A stretch of DNA of 40,916 nt from Candidatus Woesebacteria bacterium RIFCSPLOWO2_01_FULL_44_24b (GCA_001793235.1 MGHM01000002.1:1-40916); one strand, 5' to 3'; shown: positions 16,921-23,650, counted from the stretch's first letter. Numbers and translations are program-made. The notes: a model not told the origin generated them from the letters alone.

Positions 16921-17243
16921 GTCGTTACCACGACTTTAATATGGCTCATAGCCCTTACATACCCGTGAGCTTGCCCCCGGGACACTGGCCTAAAGCGCTT
17001 CAGCCTTGGGCCCTCGGAAATCTCAATCTTGGAAATAACAAGCTCAGCCGGGTTTGCCCCTTTAACTTTAGCGTTGGCTGAGGCGCTTTTTATTACTTTC
17101 TCAACCGGCTTGACCGCGTCTTTCCTCACAAAAGGAAGGGCCTCCAAAACTTCGGATACTGACTTCCCGCGAACCATATCAGCAATGAGCCGAAGTTTCC
17201 TCGGTGCAATTCGCACAAATTTTTGTGTTGATATCGCTTGCAT
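16839..17243 (-). CDS. rplV: 50S ribosomal protein uL22, with simple-sequence tail
   Basis: A 134-aa uL22. The globular part and exit-tunnel loop are normal (KFVRIAPRKLRLIADMVRGKSVSEV ... RPVSRGQAHGYVRAMSHIKVVV). From about residue 108 the protein continues as a polar tail (TKSEARNPKSEIKTENTKINKKK) encoded by degenerate GAAATCCGAAAT-like words. uL22 normally stops near the VV strand or a few residues on, so the tail looks like repeat DNA read in frame. The tail protrudes from the normal C-terminus and need not harm the tunnel loop. Confidence 0.95.
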   Translation of the reverse strand: MQAISTQKFVRIAPRKLRLIADMVRGKSVSEVLEALPFVRKDAVKPVEKVIKSASANAKVKGANPAELVISKIEISEGPRLKRFRPVSRGQAHGYVRAMSHIKVVVTTKSEARNPKSEIKTENTKINKKKEGEK

Positions 17244-17250
17244 AATATTT

Positions 17251-17532
17251 TTACGTTTTCTCGATTATTCGCTTCACCACTTGCCCGTGTCCTCTGAATG
17301 TTCTGGTTGGCGCGAACTCGCCCAAGGCATGCCCGACCATATCTTCAGTTACAAAAACATCTATAAAAACGCGCCCGTTATGCACCTGAAAATATTTCCC
17401 AACCAATTCCGGAGAAATGGTGCTGCTTCTGGACCATGTTTTTATAGGATTTTTCTTGTCCCCCATGCCGGCTGCAATTTTTTTTATCAATCGCTCGTCG
17501 ACAAAAGGACCTTTTTTAGCGCTTCTGCTCAT
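17251..17532 (-). CDS. rpsS: 30S ribosomal protein uS19
   Basis: A 93-aa uS19: [72 protein letters not shown]. It forms the top of the head and touches A-site tRNA. Its start overlaps the rplB stop by 4 nt. Confidence 0.97.
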   Translation of the reverse strand: MSRSAKKGPFVDERLIKKIAAGMGDKKNPIKTWSRSSTISPELVGKYFQVHNGRVFIDVFVTEDMVGHALGEFAPTRTFRGHGQVVKRIIEKT

Positions 17533-18281
17533 GTTTGTTGGTGCCTTCCGGCTTTTCTCCTTGTAACTATCATTTTATTCGAATATTTTCTGTGTTTCCT
17601 GGTTCTGCCCACGGCTTTTGTACCGGAATAGCGCTTTGGGTACTTCATGCCCACTCCGCTTCGGCCTTCACCACCGCCGTGAGGGTGTGCCCCGGGGTGC
17701 ATCGCGACTCCCCGGACTGTTGGCCTAATCCCCCGCCTTCGATTTGTTCCGGCTTTGCCAATCCGGATGCCTCTTCGCTCCCCGCCGCTTGGCATCCCGA
17801 TAGTTGCCCAAGCATTTAGCAGAAATCGCCTTAACTCTCCCGAAGGAAGCTTTACAAGCATATAATCGCCTTCTTTCCCTTGAACCACCGCGGCCGAGCC
17901 TGCCCCCCGGACCATTTGCCCTCCCTTGCCCGGGCGGATTTCCAAGTTGTGAACGGCAGTTCCTGCCGGAATTTTTACCAAGGGAAGTGCATTTCCCGGC
18001 TCAATTGGCGCAAATTCAGATGCGATCACGGGAGCGCCAACGGCTAGTCCCTCGGGAGCAATTATATAGCGCTTTTCCCCGTCTTCATAGGCCAAAAGCG
18101 CAACCGAGGCGTTTCTGTTTGGATCATATTCCACGGCTATTACTCGAGCACGCAGGTCTCTTTTGTCACGCCTATAATCCACGTCGCGCAAAAACCTCTT
18201 GTGGCGCCCGCCCTGATGGCGGACTGTCACCTTGCCGCCTACCCGGCCTGACTTTTTCTTTAGTATGGTCTTGAGTTTCAT
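17529..18281 (-). CDS. rplB: 50S ribosomal protein uL2, short N-terminus
   Basis: A 250-aa uL2 lacking roughly 25 N-terminal residues: the usual KYKPTTPGRR..F..LTKKKPEKSL segment is missing and the protein begins [25 protein letters not shown], directly at the region before the SH3-like barrel. The rest is complete, including the peptidyl-transferase-proximal [21 protein letters not shown] block with its conserved histidine. The ATG overlaps the rplW stop as ATGA, so no longer start is available. Confidence 0.95.
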   Translation of the reverse strand: MKLKTILKKKSGRVGGKVTVRHQGGRHKRFLRDVDYRRDKRDLRARVIAVEYDPNRNASVALLAYEDGEKRYIIAPEGLAVGAPVIASEFAPIEPGNALPLVKIPAGTAVHNLEIRPGKGGQMVRGAGSAAVVQGKEGDYMLVKLPSGELRRFLLNAWATIGMPSGGERRGIRIGKAGTNRRRGIRPTVRGVAMHPGAHPHGGGEGRSGVGMKYPKRYSGTKAVGRTRKHRKYSNKMIVTRRKAGRHQQT

Positions 18282-18553
18282 TTCTTTTCTCCTTCAAACA
18301 AATCTATCTTTTCTTTGGCTTTCAAACTTACAATTGCCTTCTTTTGAGGACTGACTGTAATTTTTCTCCTTGTTAGCGTGGTTTTTATCCCACCGGCTCT
18401 GCTTTGCGTGCGTACTCGCACAACGTGAACCCCAAAGGTTTCACCTATTAATTTTTTTATCTGGTGCTTGGTTGAGCGCGCCGGAACCCAGAATGAATAA
18501 CGGCCGGCTTTGGCCTCCGCCAAGCTTTTTTCAGTCAAGATCGGTTTAATCAT
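18278..18553 (-). CDS. rplW: 50S ribosomal protein uL23
   Basis: A 91-aa uL23 with IKPILTEKSLAEAKAGRYSFWVPARSTKHQIKKLIGETFGVHVVRVRT. It surrounds the tunnel exit and docks trigger factor. Start overlaps rplD stop by 4 nt. Confidence 0.96.
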   Translation of the reverse strand: MIKPILTEKSLAEAKAGRYSFWVPARSTKHQIKKLIGETFGVHVVRVRTQSRAGGIKTTLTRRKITVSPQKKAIVSLKAKEKIDLFEGEKK

Positions 18554-19167
18554 TTTGTTTTCTTAAAATTGTCGGCGTCAAGAATTAACTTCCCACCAAA
18601 GTAAACAGTGTATGCATTAAGGTCGGAATATCTCTCCACGCGGAGTCGGTCAATATTTTTAAAATACTTATAAATCCCTTTGTTTTTCTCCGACAGAGCG
18701 AGCATTAGTTTCCCTTTTTCCAACTTCTCGCCTTTACAAATCGAATCAACTAAAAGCATAGCCTCTTTGGTTTTTGTGACTGCTGTCAGATCCTTTACCG
18801 CAACGATGGCCTTCTCTTTGGCTTTGAGGGCAAACGCGCTTGCGAGAGCCCTAATCTTCATTTTTTTGGGCAAACCAAGTACTCTTTTGACGCCCTTTGG
18901 CCCGTGAGCCACTCCGCCCCCGACGAATATCGGCGCACTTTGTGAGCCGTGCCTGGCACGCCCCGTCCCTTTTTGCTTGTACCATTTTGCAGTTGTCAGA
19001 TTGATTTCACCACGGGTTTTAACCTTGGAATTTCCGGCGTGGGTTCTGTCCCTGTAAATATGAATAGCTTGGGCCAAAAGTGCCTTGTTTACGTCTCCAC
19101 CGAACTCCTTCGGAAGAGCCAAGCTCTTAACCGTCTTTGATTTAGCTGAATATAGATTAACTTTCAT
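18550..19167 (-). CDS. rplD: 50S ribosomal protein uL4
   Basis: A 205-aa uL4. The tunnel loop is clear (NSKVKTRGEINLTTAKWYKQKGTGRARHGSQSAPIFVGGGVAHGP). In E. coli uL4 also represses the S10 operon by attenuation, relevant here because the rplC leader contains a terminator-like hairpin. Overlaps the end of rplC by 11 nt. Confidence 0.96.
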   Translation of the reverse strand: MKVNLYSAKSKTVKSLALPKEFGGDVNKALLAQAIHIYRDRTHAGNSKVKTRGEINLTTAKWYKQKGTGRARHGSQSAPIFVGGGVAHGPKGVKRVLGLPKKMKIRALASAFALKAKEKAIVAVKDLTAVTKTKEAMLLVDSICKGEKLEKGKLMLALSEKNKGIYKYFKNIDRLRVERYSDLNAYTVYFGGKLILDADNFKKTK

Positions 19168-19816
19168 TTGGTCTTCCTATTCTTTTAATAATCAACAAGC
19201 TTTCCGGAGTTCCCGGAACCGGCCCAGAAAGATGAAGTTCATTCTTTTCTGCGTCTACCGCGACCACTTTGATGTTTTTGATGCTCACGGTATCCCCTCC
19301 CATTCGCCCTGCCATTTTCTTGCCTTTCCAGACTCTCCCCGGATCCGTTCCCTGGCCAATAGAGCCCGGAGCACGCAGGCGATCAGACTGCCCGTGGGTC
19401 TTAGGTCCCCCGGCAAAATGCCAGCGCTTAACTCCGCCCGCAAAACCTTTACCCTTGGAAACGCCGGTAACTCGTACGACGTCCCCGGCCGAAAAAATGT
19501 CGGAGACTTTTATGGTGTCGCCGACTTTTTCTTCAGGTTCAGAAGTAAGCCTAATTTCTCTCAAAAAACGAGCCCCCCTTCGCTCCGCTTCGGAGGGGGA
19601 ACCCGCCTTTTTCAAGTGTCCTAGGACTGACTTGGTCATATTCTTGGTCTTTTTGGCGCCTGTCCCGAGTTGCACTCCCCAATAGCCATTTTTGCTCTCA
19701 GACAAAACTTGAGTGACAATATTTGGTTCCACGGAAATGACAGTTACAGGCACTCTTGTGTTTTCCACAAATGCCTGTGACATTTTTTGCTTTGTTCCTA
19801 AAATAGTATCAATCAT
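19157..19816 (-). CDS. rplC: 50S ribosomal protein uL3 with a palindromic insertion
   Basis: A 219-aa uL3, first gene of the long ribosomal-protein run. Conserved blocks: NGYWGVQLGTGAKK, VTGVSKGKGFAGGVKRWHFAGGPKTHGQSDRLRAPGSIGQGTDPGRVWKGKKMAGRMGG, the last forming the finger toward the peptidyl-transferase centre. Between GHLKKAG and FLREIRL (about residues 72-83) there are roughly six more residues than usual, SPSEAERRGA, encoded by a GC-rich hairpin. It starts behind a leader of about 93 nt with its own promoter and a terminator-like hairpin. Confidence 0.95.
   Translation of the reverse strand: MIDTILGTKQKMSQAFVENTRVPVTVISVEPNIVTQVLSESKNGYWGVQLGTGAKKTKNMTKSVLGHLKKAGSPSEAERRGARFLREIRLTSEPEEKVGDTIKVSDIFSAGDVVRVTGVSKGKGFAGGVKRWHFAGGPKTHGQSDRLRAPGSIGQGTDPGRVWKGKKMAGRMGGDTVSIKNIKVVAVDAEKNELHLSGPVPGTPESLLIIKRIGRPNES
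19574..19599. repeat. Palindromic element inside rplC
   Basis: CCCCCTTCG (19574-19582) pairs with CGGAGGGGG (19591-19599; one G-T pair) around an 8-nt loop. It encodes the SPSEAERRG insertion of uL3 in frame. Its GC content and symmetry differ from the flanking gene. Confidence 0.6.
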
Positions 19817-19833
19817 GGTTAGAGACTTATTCC

Positions 19834-19857
19834 AAAAAAAGAGCGCCCGAAGGCGCG
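19834..19857 (-). terminator. Terminator-like hairpin in the rplC leader (possible attenuator)
   Basis: On the minus strand GCGCC-TTCG-GGCGC forms a UUCG-capped stem followed by TC and seven T. It lies after the rplC promoter and only 17 nt before the rplC ATG, so it would stop or regulate transcription entering rplC. A GAGGT...ACCTC stem earlier in the leader offers a competing fold. Confidence 0.6.
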
Positions 19858-19915
19858 ACTAGCTTCCTTCAAACTTACTCTCGAGGTTAAGGGCTAAACC
19901 ACCTCATGTGCATGG

Positions 19916-19944
19916 ATTATATCAAATGAGCGTGAGGGAAGCAA
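19916..19944 (-). promoter_or_regulatory. Promoter of the rplC operon
   Basis: On the minus strand TTGCTT (19944-19939) and TATAAT (19921-19916) are exactly 17 nt apart, with TG one base before the -10 (TGATATAAT). Transcription would start near 19909. The sequence is part of a motif repeated at 20824-20852 and 21584-21603. Confidence 0.75.
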
Positions 19945-19948
19945 GGAA
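19920..19948 (-). repeat. rplC-promoter repeat, copy 1
   Basis: 29 bp, identical to copy 2 (20824-20852) at 23 positions by eye. This copy contains the functional-looking promoter. Confidence 0.5.
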
Positions 19949-19978
19949 ATTTGCAGACAAATCGTGTTAAACCAAGTT

Positions 19979-20006
19979 TGAACCAACTCAACCTTGAGTT
20001 GGTTCA
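19979..20006. repeat. Perfect 13-bp inverted repeat at the end of the 254-aa gene
   Basis: TGAACCAACTCAA (19979-19991), a CC spacer and TTGAGTTGGTTCA (19994-20006). It includes the stop codon of the minus-strand gene. There is no T-run on either side, so it could be an RNA end-stabilising structure or a binding site rather than an ordinary terminator. Confidence 0.6.
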
Positions 20007-20752
20007 GTGAATTGTGTAGACGATGCTAGTTCACCCATAACAGTAGAGCCAGCAAAGAGTCCTTTAGCAAGCAGCTCTTCTGCCTGCATCCTACCAACAC
20101 CCATACCGACATAATAGTCGTAAGCCTGTTTTATTGCTTCTCCATAAGTAGCCTCTCCGAAATCATAATTCTTTTTTCTTATAAAGTCCGTGTGTGCCAA
20201 ATGATCAAGCATAATAGTAGCCCTTCCGAGAGTATCTACCCCACCTTCACCCACCTTTTTGTAAAATCGCTCAATAAGCGAATTCAGGCTGTCTGGTGTA
20301 ATTGGTTTTTTGACTAAATTCCGATCCGGAACTTCTTCGATGATAATTTGTTCGGAAGTACCTTCATTCAGGGGTACAAGTACCTTACCAGCTGCATCAT
20401 AAAGTTTAGTTTCTGAATCAACTTTGTACTCTGCTAATGTGGGTAACCCAGCCGTCCCATCCCTAACTTTACCTTCATATTCTGAGTCTATAGCCATTTT
20501 TACTAAAAACCTCATTGCGACAACTTTTTTTGCATAGTTCTCATTCGGTGTTGACCATATAAACATATTTGCCAGGCCCTCATCATGCGGGTTTTTTCCA
20601 CTTTCAAAGGTTTTTTGGAGTATTTCTTTGTTCGAGCGTGTTGGAACAGCTTCATCCCGTTCGTTTGAGATATATCCTCTATAGAGAGTCTTTGGGCGAG
20701 GTTCGAGTTCTTGTTCTGAACTACTTATCCCCGTTGCTTCTTCAGGATACAC
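19988..20752 (-). CDS. Unknown protein, possible ADP-ribosyltransferase fold
   Basis: A 254-aa protein starting with GTG at 20752; an in-frame TAA lies just upstream. I do not recognise a named family. Three blocks in the right order resemble the R-S-E class of ADP-ribosyltransferases: LYRG (23-26), FIWSTPNENYA (64-74) and SEQIIIEEVP (133-142). The second half is mostly helical. It has no signal peptide or membrane segment. TAAATT, preceded by TGG, stands 6 nt before the GTG, so a leaderless transcript is likely. It lies between rpsJ and rplC, where most bacteria have no gene. The enzymatic assignment is tentative. Confidence 0.55.
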   Translation of the reverse strand: MYPEEATGISSSEQELEPRPKTLYRGYISNERDEAVPTRSNKEILQKTFESGKNPHDEGLANMFIWSTPNENYAKKVVAMRFLVKMAIDSEYEGKVRDGTAGLPTLAEYKVDSETKLYDAAGKVLVPLNEGTSEQIIIEEVPDRNLVKKPITPDSLNSLIERFYKKVGEGGVDTLGRATIMLDHLAHTDFIRKKNYDFGEATYGEAIKQAYDYYVGMGVGRMQAEELLAKGLFAGSTVMGELASSTQFTEPTQG

Positions 20753-20758
20753 ATTAAT

Positions 20759-20767
20759 AATTTACCA
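20759..20767 (-). promoter_or_regulatory. Extended -10 box of the 254-aa gene, leaderless
   Basis: TGGTAAATT on the minus strand, 6 nt before the GTG start. A copy of the rplC-promoter repeat lies further upstream and could act as a second promoter, but its -10 (TAGTTT) is poor. Confidence 0.45.
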
Positions 20768-20823
20768 TATTTCATTACACTCCAAAACCCTGTCGTGTTT
20801 AATTTTTTAATCGGTGGGCAAAC

Positions 20824-20852
20824 TATCAAATGAGGTCGGGAGAAGCAAGAAA
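20824..20852 (-). repeat. rplC-promoter repeat, copy 2
   Basis: It keeps TTGCTT and the CATTTGATA part of copy 1 but has TAGTTT in place of TATAAT. It shares 19 of 20 bases with copy 3. It separates the 254-aa gene from the divergent DUF5678/protease pair. Confidence 0.5.
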
Positions 20853-20874
20853 GGATAGCAAGCGAGTTGTAATG

Positions 20875-20903
20875 TTGTAAAGAAAAATTTAATATGATAT
20901 AAA
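20875..20903 (+). promoter_or_regulatory. Promoter of the DUF5678/protease pair, near-leaderless
   Basis: TTGTAA (20875-20880) and TATAAA (20898-20903) are 17 nt apart; the ATG at 20913 is 9 nt after the -10. No Shine-Dalgarno is present. Confidence 0.6.
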
Positions 20904-20912
20904 GTACCCTCT

Positions 20913-21101
20913 ATGACAATAGATCTAGAAAAGACCATCAAAAAATATGGAGGCAAGTGGGTATTGATTGACGACGAGGGAAGAAAGATCGTTACAAGCT
21001 CACGAAGTGCTAAAAGTGTGTATGTGAGTGCTAAAAAGCGAGGATATAAAACTCCCCACCTGTTCAAGGTCCCTACCAAATTAATCCCCTATATTGGTTA
21101 A
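20913..21101 (+). CDS. DUF5678-like small protein
   Basis: A 62-aa protein matching the DUF5678 pattern: LEKTIKKYGGKWVLIDDEGRKIV, then a helix with AKSVYVSAKKRGYKTPHLFKVP. Function unknown. It is followed after 3 nt by a retropepsin-like protease gene, so the two form a bicistron. DUF5678 proteins are often seen next to aspartyl-protease genes in bacteria and archaea; this is from memory and should be checked. It could be the partner, substrate or inhibitor of the protease. Confidence 0.7.
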   Translation: MTIDLEKTIKKYGGKWVLIDDEGRKIVTSSRSAKSVYVSAKKRGYKTPHLFKVPTKLIPYIG

Positions 21102-21104
21102 ATT

Positions 21105-21533
21105 ATGACGTTTAAATTCAATTTTACCAAGGGTGGTCCTTACAAATTCCCACTGATAGATATCTTGATCAACAATATTAATGATGGCGGCAATGGGCCG
21201 TTGAAATATACAGCATTGGTTGACTCAGGTGCAGTATTTTGTGTTTTTCACGCCGAGATAGCAGACCTTTTGGGTATAGATTTAAAAAGTATTAAAGACC
21301 AGATTGCGTTTAAGGGAGTGGGTAATGAAAAGCAAGAATTTACAGGTAAAGTTGTAATAATTAATATTATGTTATCGCAAAAAGGACAATCGCATCAATT
21401 CGATGCTCCCGTGGTTTTCTCTGACGAGATAAATAAAGATGGGCATCCACTTTTGGGTATTCGAGGATTTTTTGATAAGTTTAAAGACATTACCTTCAGC
21501 GAAGTGCGGGATAAAATAATCCTTGCCGCTTAA
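21105..21533 (+). CDS. Retropepsin-like aspartyl protease, single domain
   Basis: A 142-aa protein with the retropepsin hallmarks: catalytic D40-S41-G42 in ALVDSGAVFCVFHAEIADLLGI, a flap-like GVGNEKQEFTGKVV segment, and the hydrophobic-hydrophobic-Gly motif LLGIRGFFDKF (116-126). One Asp motif per chain means it must dimerise to be active. No signal peptide, so it acts in the cytoplasm. It is encoded with the DUF5678 protein, which suggests a regulated proteolysis or toxin-type module. It runs against the direction of the ribosomal operon. Confidence 0.75.
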   Translation: MTFKFNFTKGGPYKFPLIDILINNINDGGNGPLKYTALVDSGAVFCVFHAEIADLLGIDLKSIKDQIAFKGVGNEKQEFTGKVVIINIMLSQKGQSHQFDAPVVFSDEINKDGHPLLGIRGFFDKFKDITFSEVRDKIILAA

Positions 21534-21540
21534 CAATAAG

Positions 21541-21580
21541 GCTTACGTCTTAATCTTAACAGAAACTCCTGCTGGGAGCC
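21541..21580 (-). pseudogene. Diverged remnant of an rpsJ 3' end
   Basis: On the minus strand this region reads GLPAGVSVKIKT-stop, matching the real rpsJ end ELPAGVSIEVKM-stop. Over 36 nt from CTCCC to the stop codon, 29 bases agree by eye. Upstream the similarity ends abruptly at the repeat copy 3. It is therefore a displaced or foreign rpsJ terminus, about 430 nt from the real one, with the 130-aa gene between them. Confidence 0.7.
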
Positions 21581-21583
21581 CTA

Positions 21584-21603
21584 AGGTCGGGAGAAGCAAG
21601 GAA
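21584..21603 (-). repeat. rplC-promoter repeat, copy 3 (truncated)
   Basis: 19 of 20 bases match copy 2, then similarity stops exactly where the rpsJ-end remnant begins. No -10 region remains. Confidence 0.5.
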
Positions 21604-21608
21604 GAGGA

Positions 21609-22001
21609 TCACCTTTTACCAATCTCTGTGAGTGCTTCTTTAACAAAACCAAACGTGGCTGGGCCAAACCCGTAATGTTTGCCAATGACAAAGTCTAAGC
21701 TTCCTAAATCTAAAACTCTCTTCCTAAAGTCTTCCACAGTCTCAGACTCTAAAATAAGGCTCGCACCAGAAGATTTAACCACCCAACCATTCTTTCCTTT
21801 TTCAACATAGGATTTTGGGGCATTATATTGGAGAAAACGCCTGAAAGAATTAGCTGCTTTAGCGGCTTGTATATCAACCTCCCTTGTCTCCAAACCGTTT
21901 GAATTTAGGAGAAGAAACTTAATATGTTTTGATATATCATCAACTCTAGTGTCAATAATTTCAAAAGTTTCAGGACTATTGGCAGTACGCTCAGTAGGCA
22001 T
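21609..22001 (-). CDS. Unknown 130-aa protein coupled to rpsJ
   Basis: A 130-aa soluble protein without a recognised domain. The N-terminal half is acidic and mixed alpha/beta (ETFEIIDTRVDDISKHIKFLLL), the middle basic (AANSFRRFLQYNAPKSYVEKGKNGW), and the end reads GKHYGFGPATFGFVKEALTEIGKR. Its ATG lies 2 nt after the rpsJ stop (TAAATATG), so it must be co-translated with rpsJ. The phrase FGPATFGFVKEAL is reminiscent of FGEATYGEAIKQA in the 254-aa protein nearby (both followed by a helix), hinting at a shared module. Function unknown. Confidence 0.55.
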   Translation of the reverse strand: MPTERTANSPETFEIIDTRVDDISKHIKFLLLNSNGLETREVDIQAAKAANSFRRFLQYNAPKSYVEKGKNGWVVKSSGASLILESETVEDFRKRVLDLGSLDFVIGKHYGFGPATFGFVKEALTEIGKR

Positions 22002-22003
22002 AT

Positions 22004-22312
22004 TTACATCTTAACTTCAATAGAAACTCCCGCCGGGAGTTCCAAATTGGAAAGCATGTCGATTGTTCGCTCACTGGGGTCCAGAATATCTATCAGGCGC
22101 TTGTGGACCAGCATCTCAAAATGCTCCTGTGCATCTTTGTGTTTAAAGGGGGACTCCAAAACGGGGATTATGGTTCTTTTTGTGGGGAGGGGAATGGGGC
22201 CGACTATTTTTGCACCAGAGGCCATAGCGCTGTCGAGAATTTTCGCAGCCGCTTCGTCAATAACTCTATGGTCGTAGCTTTTAAGCTTTACTCTGAGTCT
22301 TCCTGATGGCAT
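22004..22312 (-). CDS. rpsJ: 30S ribosomal protein uS10
   Basis: A 102-aa uS10 (RLRVKLKSYDHRVIDEAAAKIL ... GPIPLPTKRTIIPVLESPFKHKDAQEHFEMLVHKRLIDILDPSERTIDMLSNLELPAGVSIEVKM). In the head of the small subunit; also the NusG/NusB transcription partner. It is separated from rplC by a 2.2-kb islet, although the two are normally adjacent. Confidence 0.97.
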   Translation of the reverse strand: MPSGRLRVKLKSYDHRVIDEAAAKILDSAMASGAKIVGPIPLPTKRTIIPVLESPFKHKDAQEHFEMLVHKRLIDILDPSERTIDMLSNLELPAGVSIEVKM

Positions 22313-22326
22313 TTTGGCCCTTTAAA

Positions 22327-22358
22327 GTGCGACCCCGCAAAGCTTTGCCGCGGGGCAC
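22327..22358 (-). promoter_or_regulatory. Strong hairpin between tuf and rpsJ
   Basis: GTGC pairs with GCAC and CCCG-C-GG-CAAAG with CTTTG-CGGG, forming a long bulged stem that begins 4 nt after the tuf stop. It is followed by only TTTAAA, so it may be a weak terminator or a processing/stability element that lowers rpsJ transcription relative to tuf. Confidence 0.5.
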
Positions 22359-22361
22359 GGT

Positions 22362-23558
22362 TTATTTAGTAATCTTGGTGATTGCACCGGCGCCAACCGT
22401 GTGCCCACCTTCGCGAATAGCAAATCTTATTCCTTCTTCCATAGCAACCGGCACTATAAGCTTTACATTCATCTTGGCGGAATCTCCCGGCATTACCATT
22501 TCAATTCCCGAGGGCAAAGTCACTTCACCTGTGATATCGGCGGTTTTAATGAAAAATTGCGGTTTATAACCTGTAAAGAACGGTGTGTGGCGGCCACCCT
22601 CGTCTTTGCTTAGAATGTAAACCTCTGCTTCAAATTCGGTGTGAGGAGTAATTGAGCCTGGCTTGACCAAAAGTTGACCGCGCTCAACATCGTCCTTTTC
22701 TTTTCCCCGGAGGAGTACACCAACGTTGTCTCCTGCCTGAGTTTCATCAAGGGTCTTCCTAAACATCTCAAGACCGGTTACCACGGTTTTACTTGAAGGC
22801 TTGAGTCCAACTATTTCAATTTCATCATTTACCTTAAGTTTCCCGCGCTCTACCCGGCCGGTGACTACTGTTCCTCGACCTTTGATAGAAAAGACGTCTT
22901 CAACCGGCATCAAGAAGGGCTTATCAATGTCCCGAACCGGATCGGGAATATACTCATCAACTTTCTTCATAAGCTCCAAGATTTGCTTCTCGGCTTCCGC
23001 GTCGCCTTCAAGGGCTTTTAAGGCCGAACCTCGAATAACTGGAATTTCGTCCCCGGGGAACTGATATTTTTTAAGAAGCTCGCGTACATCCTCTTCAACC
23101 AGATCAATAATTTCCGGGTCGTCAACCGTGTCCACTTTATTAAGGAAAACGACCAGTGCAGGAACATTTACCTGGCGAGCCAAAATAACGTGCTCACGAG
23201 TTTGCGGCATCGGGCCGTCTGCGGCGGAGATAACTAAAATTGCGCCGTCCATTTGAGCTGCACCGGTAATCATGTTTTTGATGTAATCTGCATGGCCCGG
23301 AGCATCAATGTGAGCATAGTGCCTTTTCTCGGTCTCGTATTCAATGTGAGTAATGTTAATCGTAACTCCACGTTCTTTTTCCTCCGGAGCATTATCAATC
23401 TCGTCGAACTTATAAGCTTTATTTCCGGGAAAGTGCTTTGCCAAAACTGTGGAGATAGCGGCAGTCAATGTAGTCTTGCCATGGTCAACATGGCCAATAG
23501 TGCCGATATTGACATGCGGCTTGGTTCTTTCAAATTTCTGTTTAGTGTCAGCTGCCAT
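22362..23558 (-). CDS. tuf: Elongation factor Tu
   Basis: A 398-aa EF-Tu that delivers aminoacyl-tRNA to the ribosome. G1 GHVDHGKT, effector region [12 protein letters not shown]3 DAPGHADY, G4 NKVD, G5 GSALKA are intact; domains 2 and 3 follow ([13 protein letters not shown], ... [19 protein letters not shown]). It has its own strong promoter with a 57-nt leader, expected for one of the most abundant proteins. Confidence 0.98.
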   Translation of the reverse strand: MAADTKQKFERTKPHVNIGTIGHVDHGKTTLTAAISTVLAKHFPGNKAYKFDEIDNAPEEKERGVTINITHIEYETEKRHYAHIDAPGHADYIKNMITGAAQMDGAILVISAADGPMPQTREHVILARQVNVPALVVFLNKVDTVDDPEIIDLVEEDVRELLKKYQFPGDEIPVIRGSALKALEGDAEAEKQILELMKKVDEYIPDPVRDIDKPFLMPVEDVFSIKGRGTVVTGRVERGKLKVNDEIEIVGLKPSSKTVVTGLEMFRKTLDETQAGDNVGVLLRGKEKDDVERGQLLVKPGSITPHTEFEAEVYILSKDEGGRHTPFFTGYKPQFFIKTADITGEVTLPSGIEMVMPGDSAKMNVKLIVPVAMEEGIRFAIREGGHTVGAGAITKITK

Positions 23559-23621
23559 GAGTTATATTATAAATGTTTTTAGGGCAAAATCAAATCCCGA
23601 TTAGAAATCAGGATAGTTGCA

Positions 23622-23650
23622 AGTATATTGAGGTCATTTGTGCTTGTCAA
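23622..23650 (-). promoter_or_regulatory. Strong tuf promoter
   Basis: On the minus strand TTGACA (23650-23645) and TATACT (23627-23622) are exactly 17 nt apart. The leader is about 57 nt and contains an imperfect AATCCCGATTAGAAATCAGGAT hairpin. Confidence 0.8.

Noticed and set aside
14595..18285. Alternative genetic code with TGA as Gly (code 25)
   Set aside because: Several ribosomal genes end at their normal length with TGA in ATGA overlaps (rplX, rpmC, rplW).
22004..22312. rpsJ itself being the pseudogene and the remnant at 21541 the true end
   Set aside because: The copy at 22004-22312 is full length and continuous; the other keeps only the last dozen codons.
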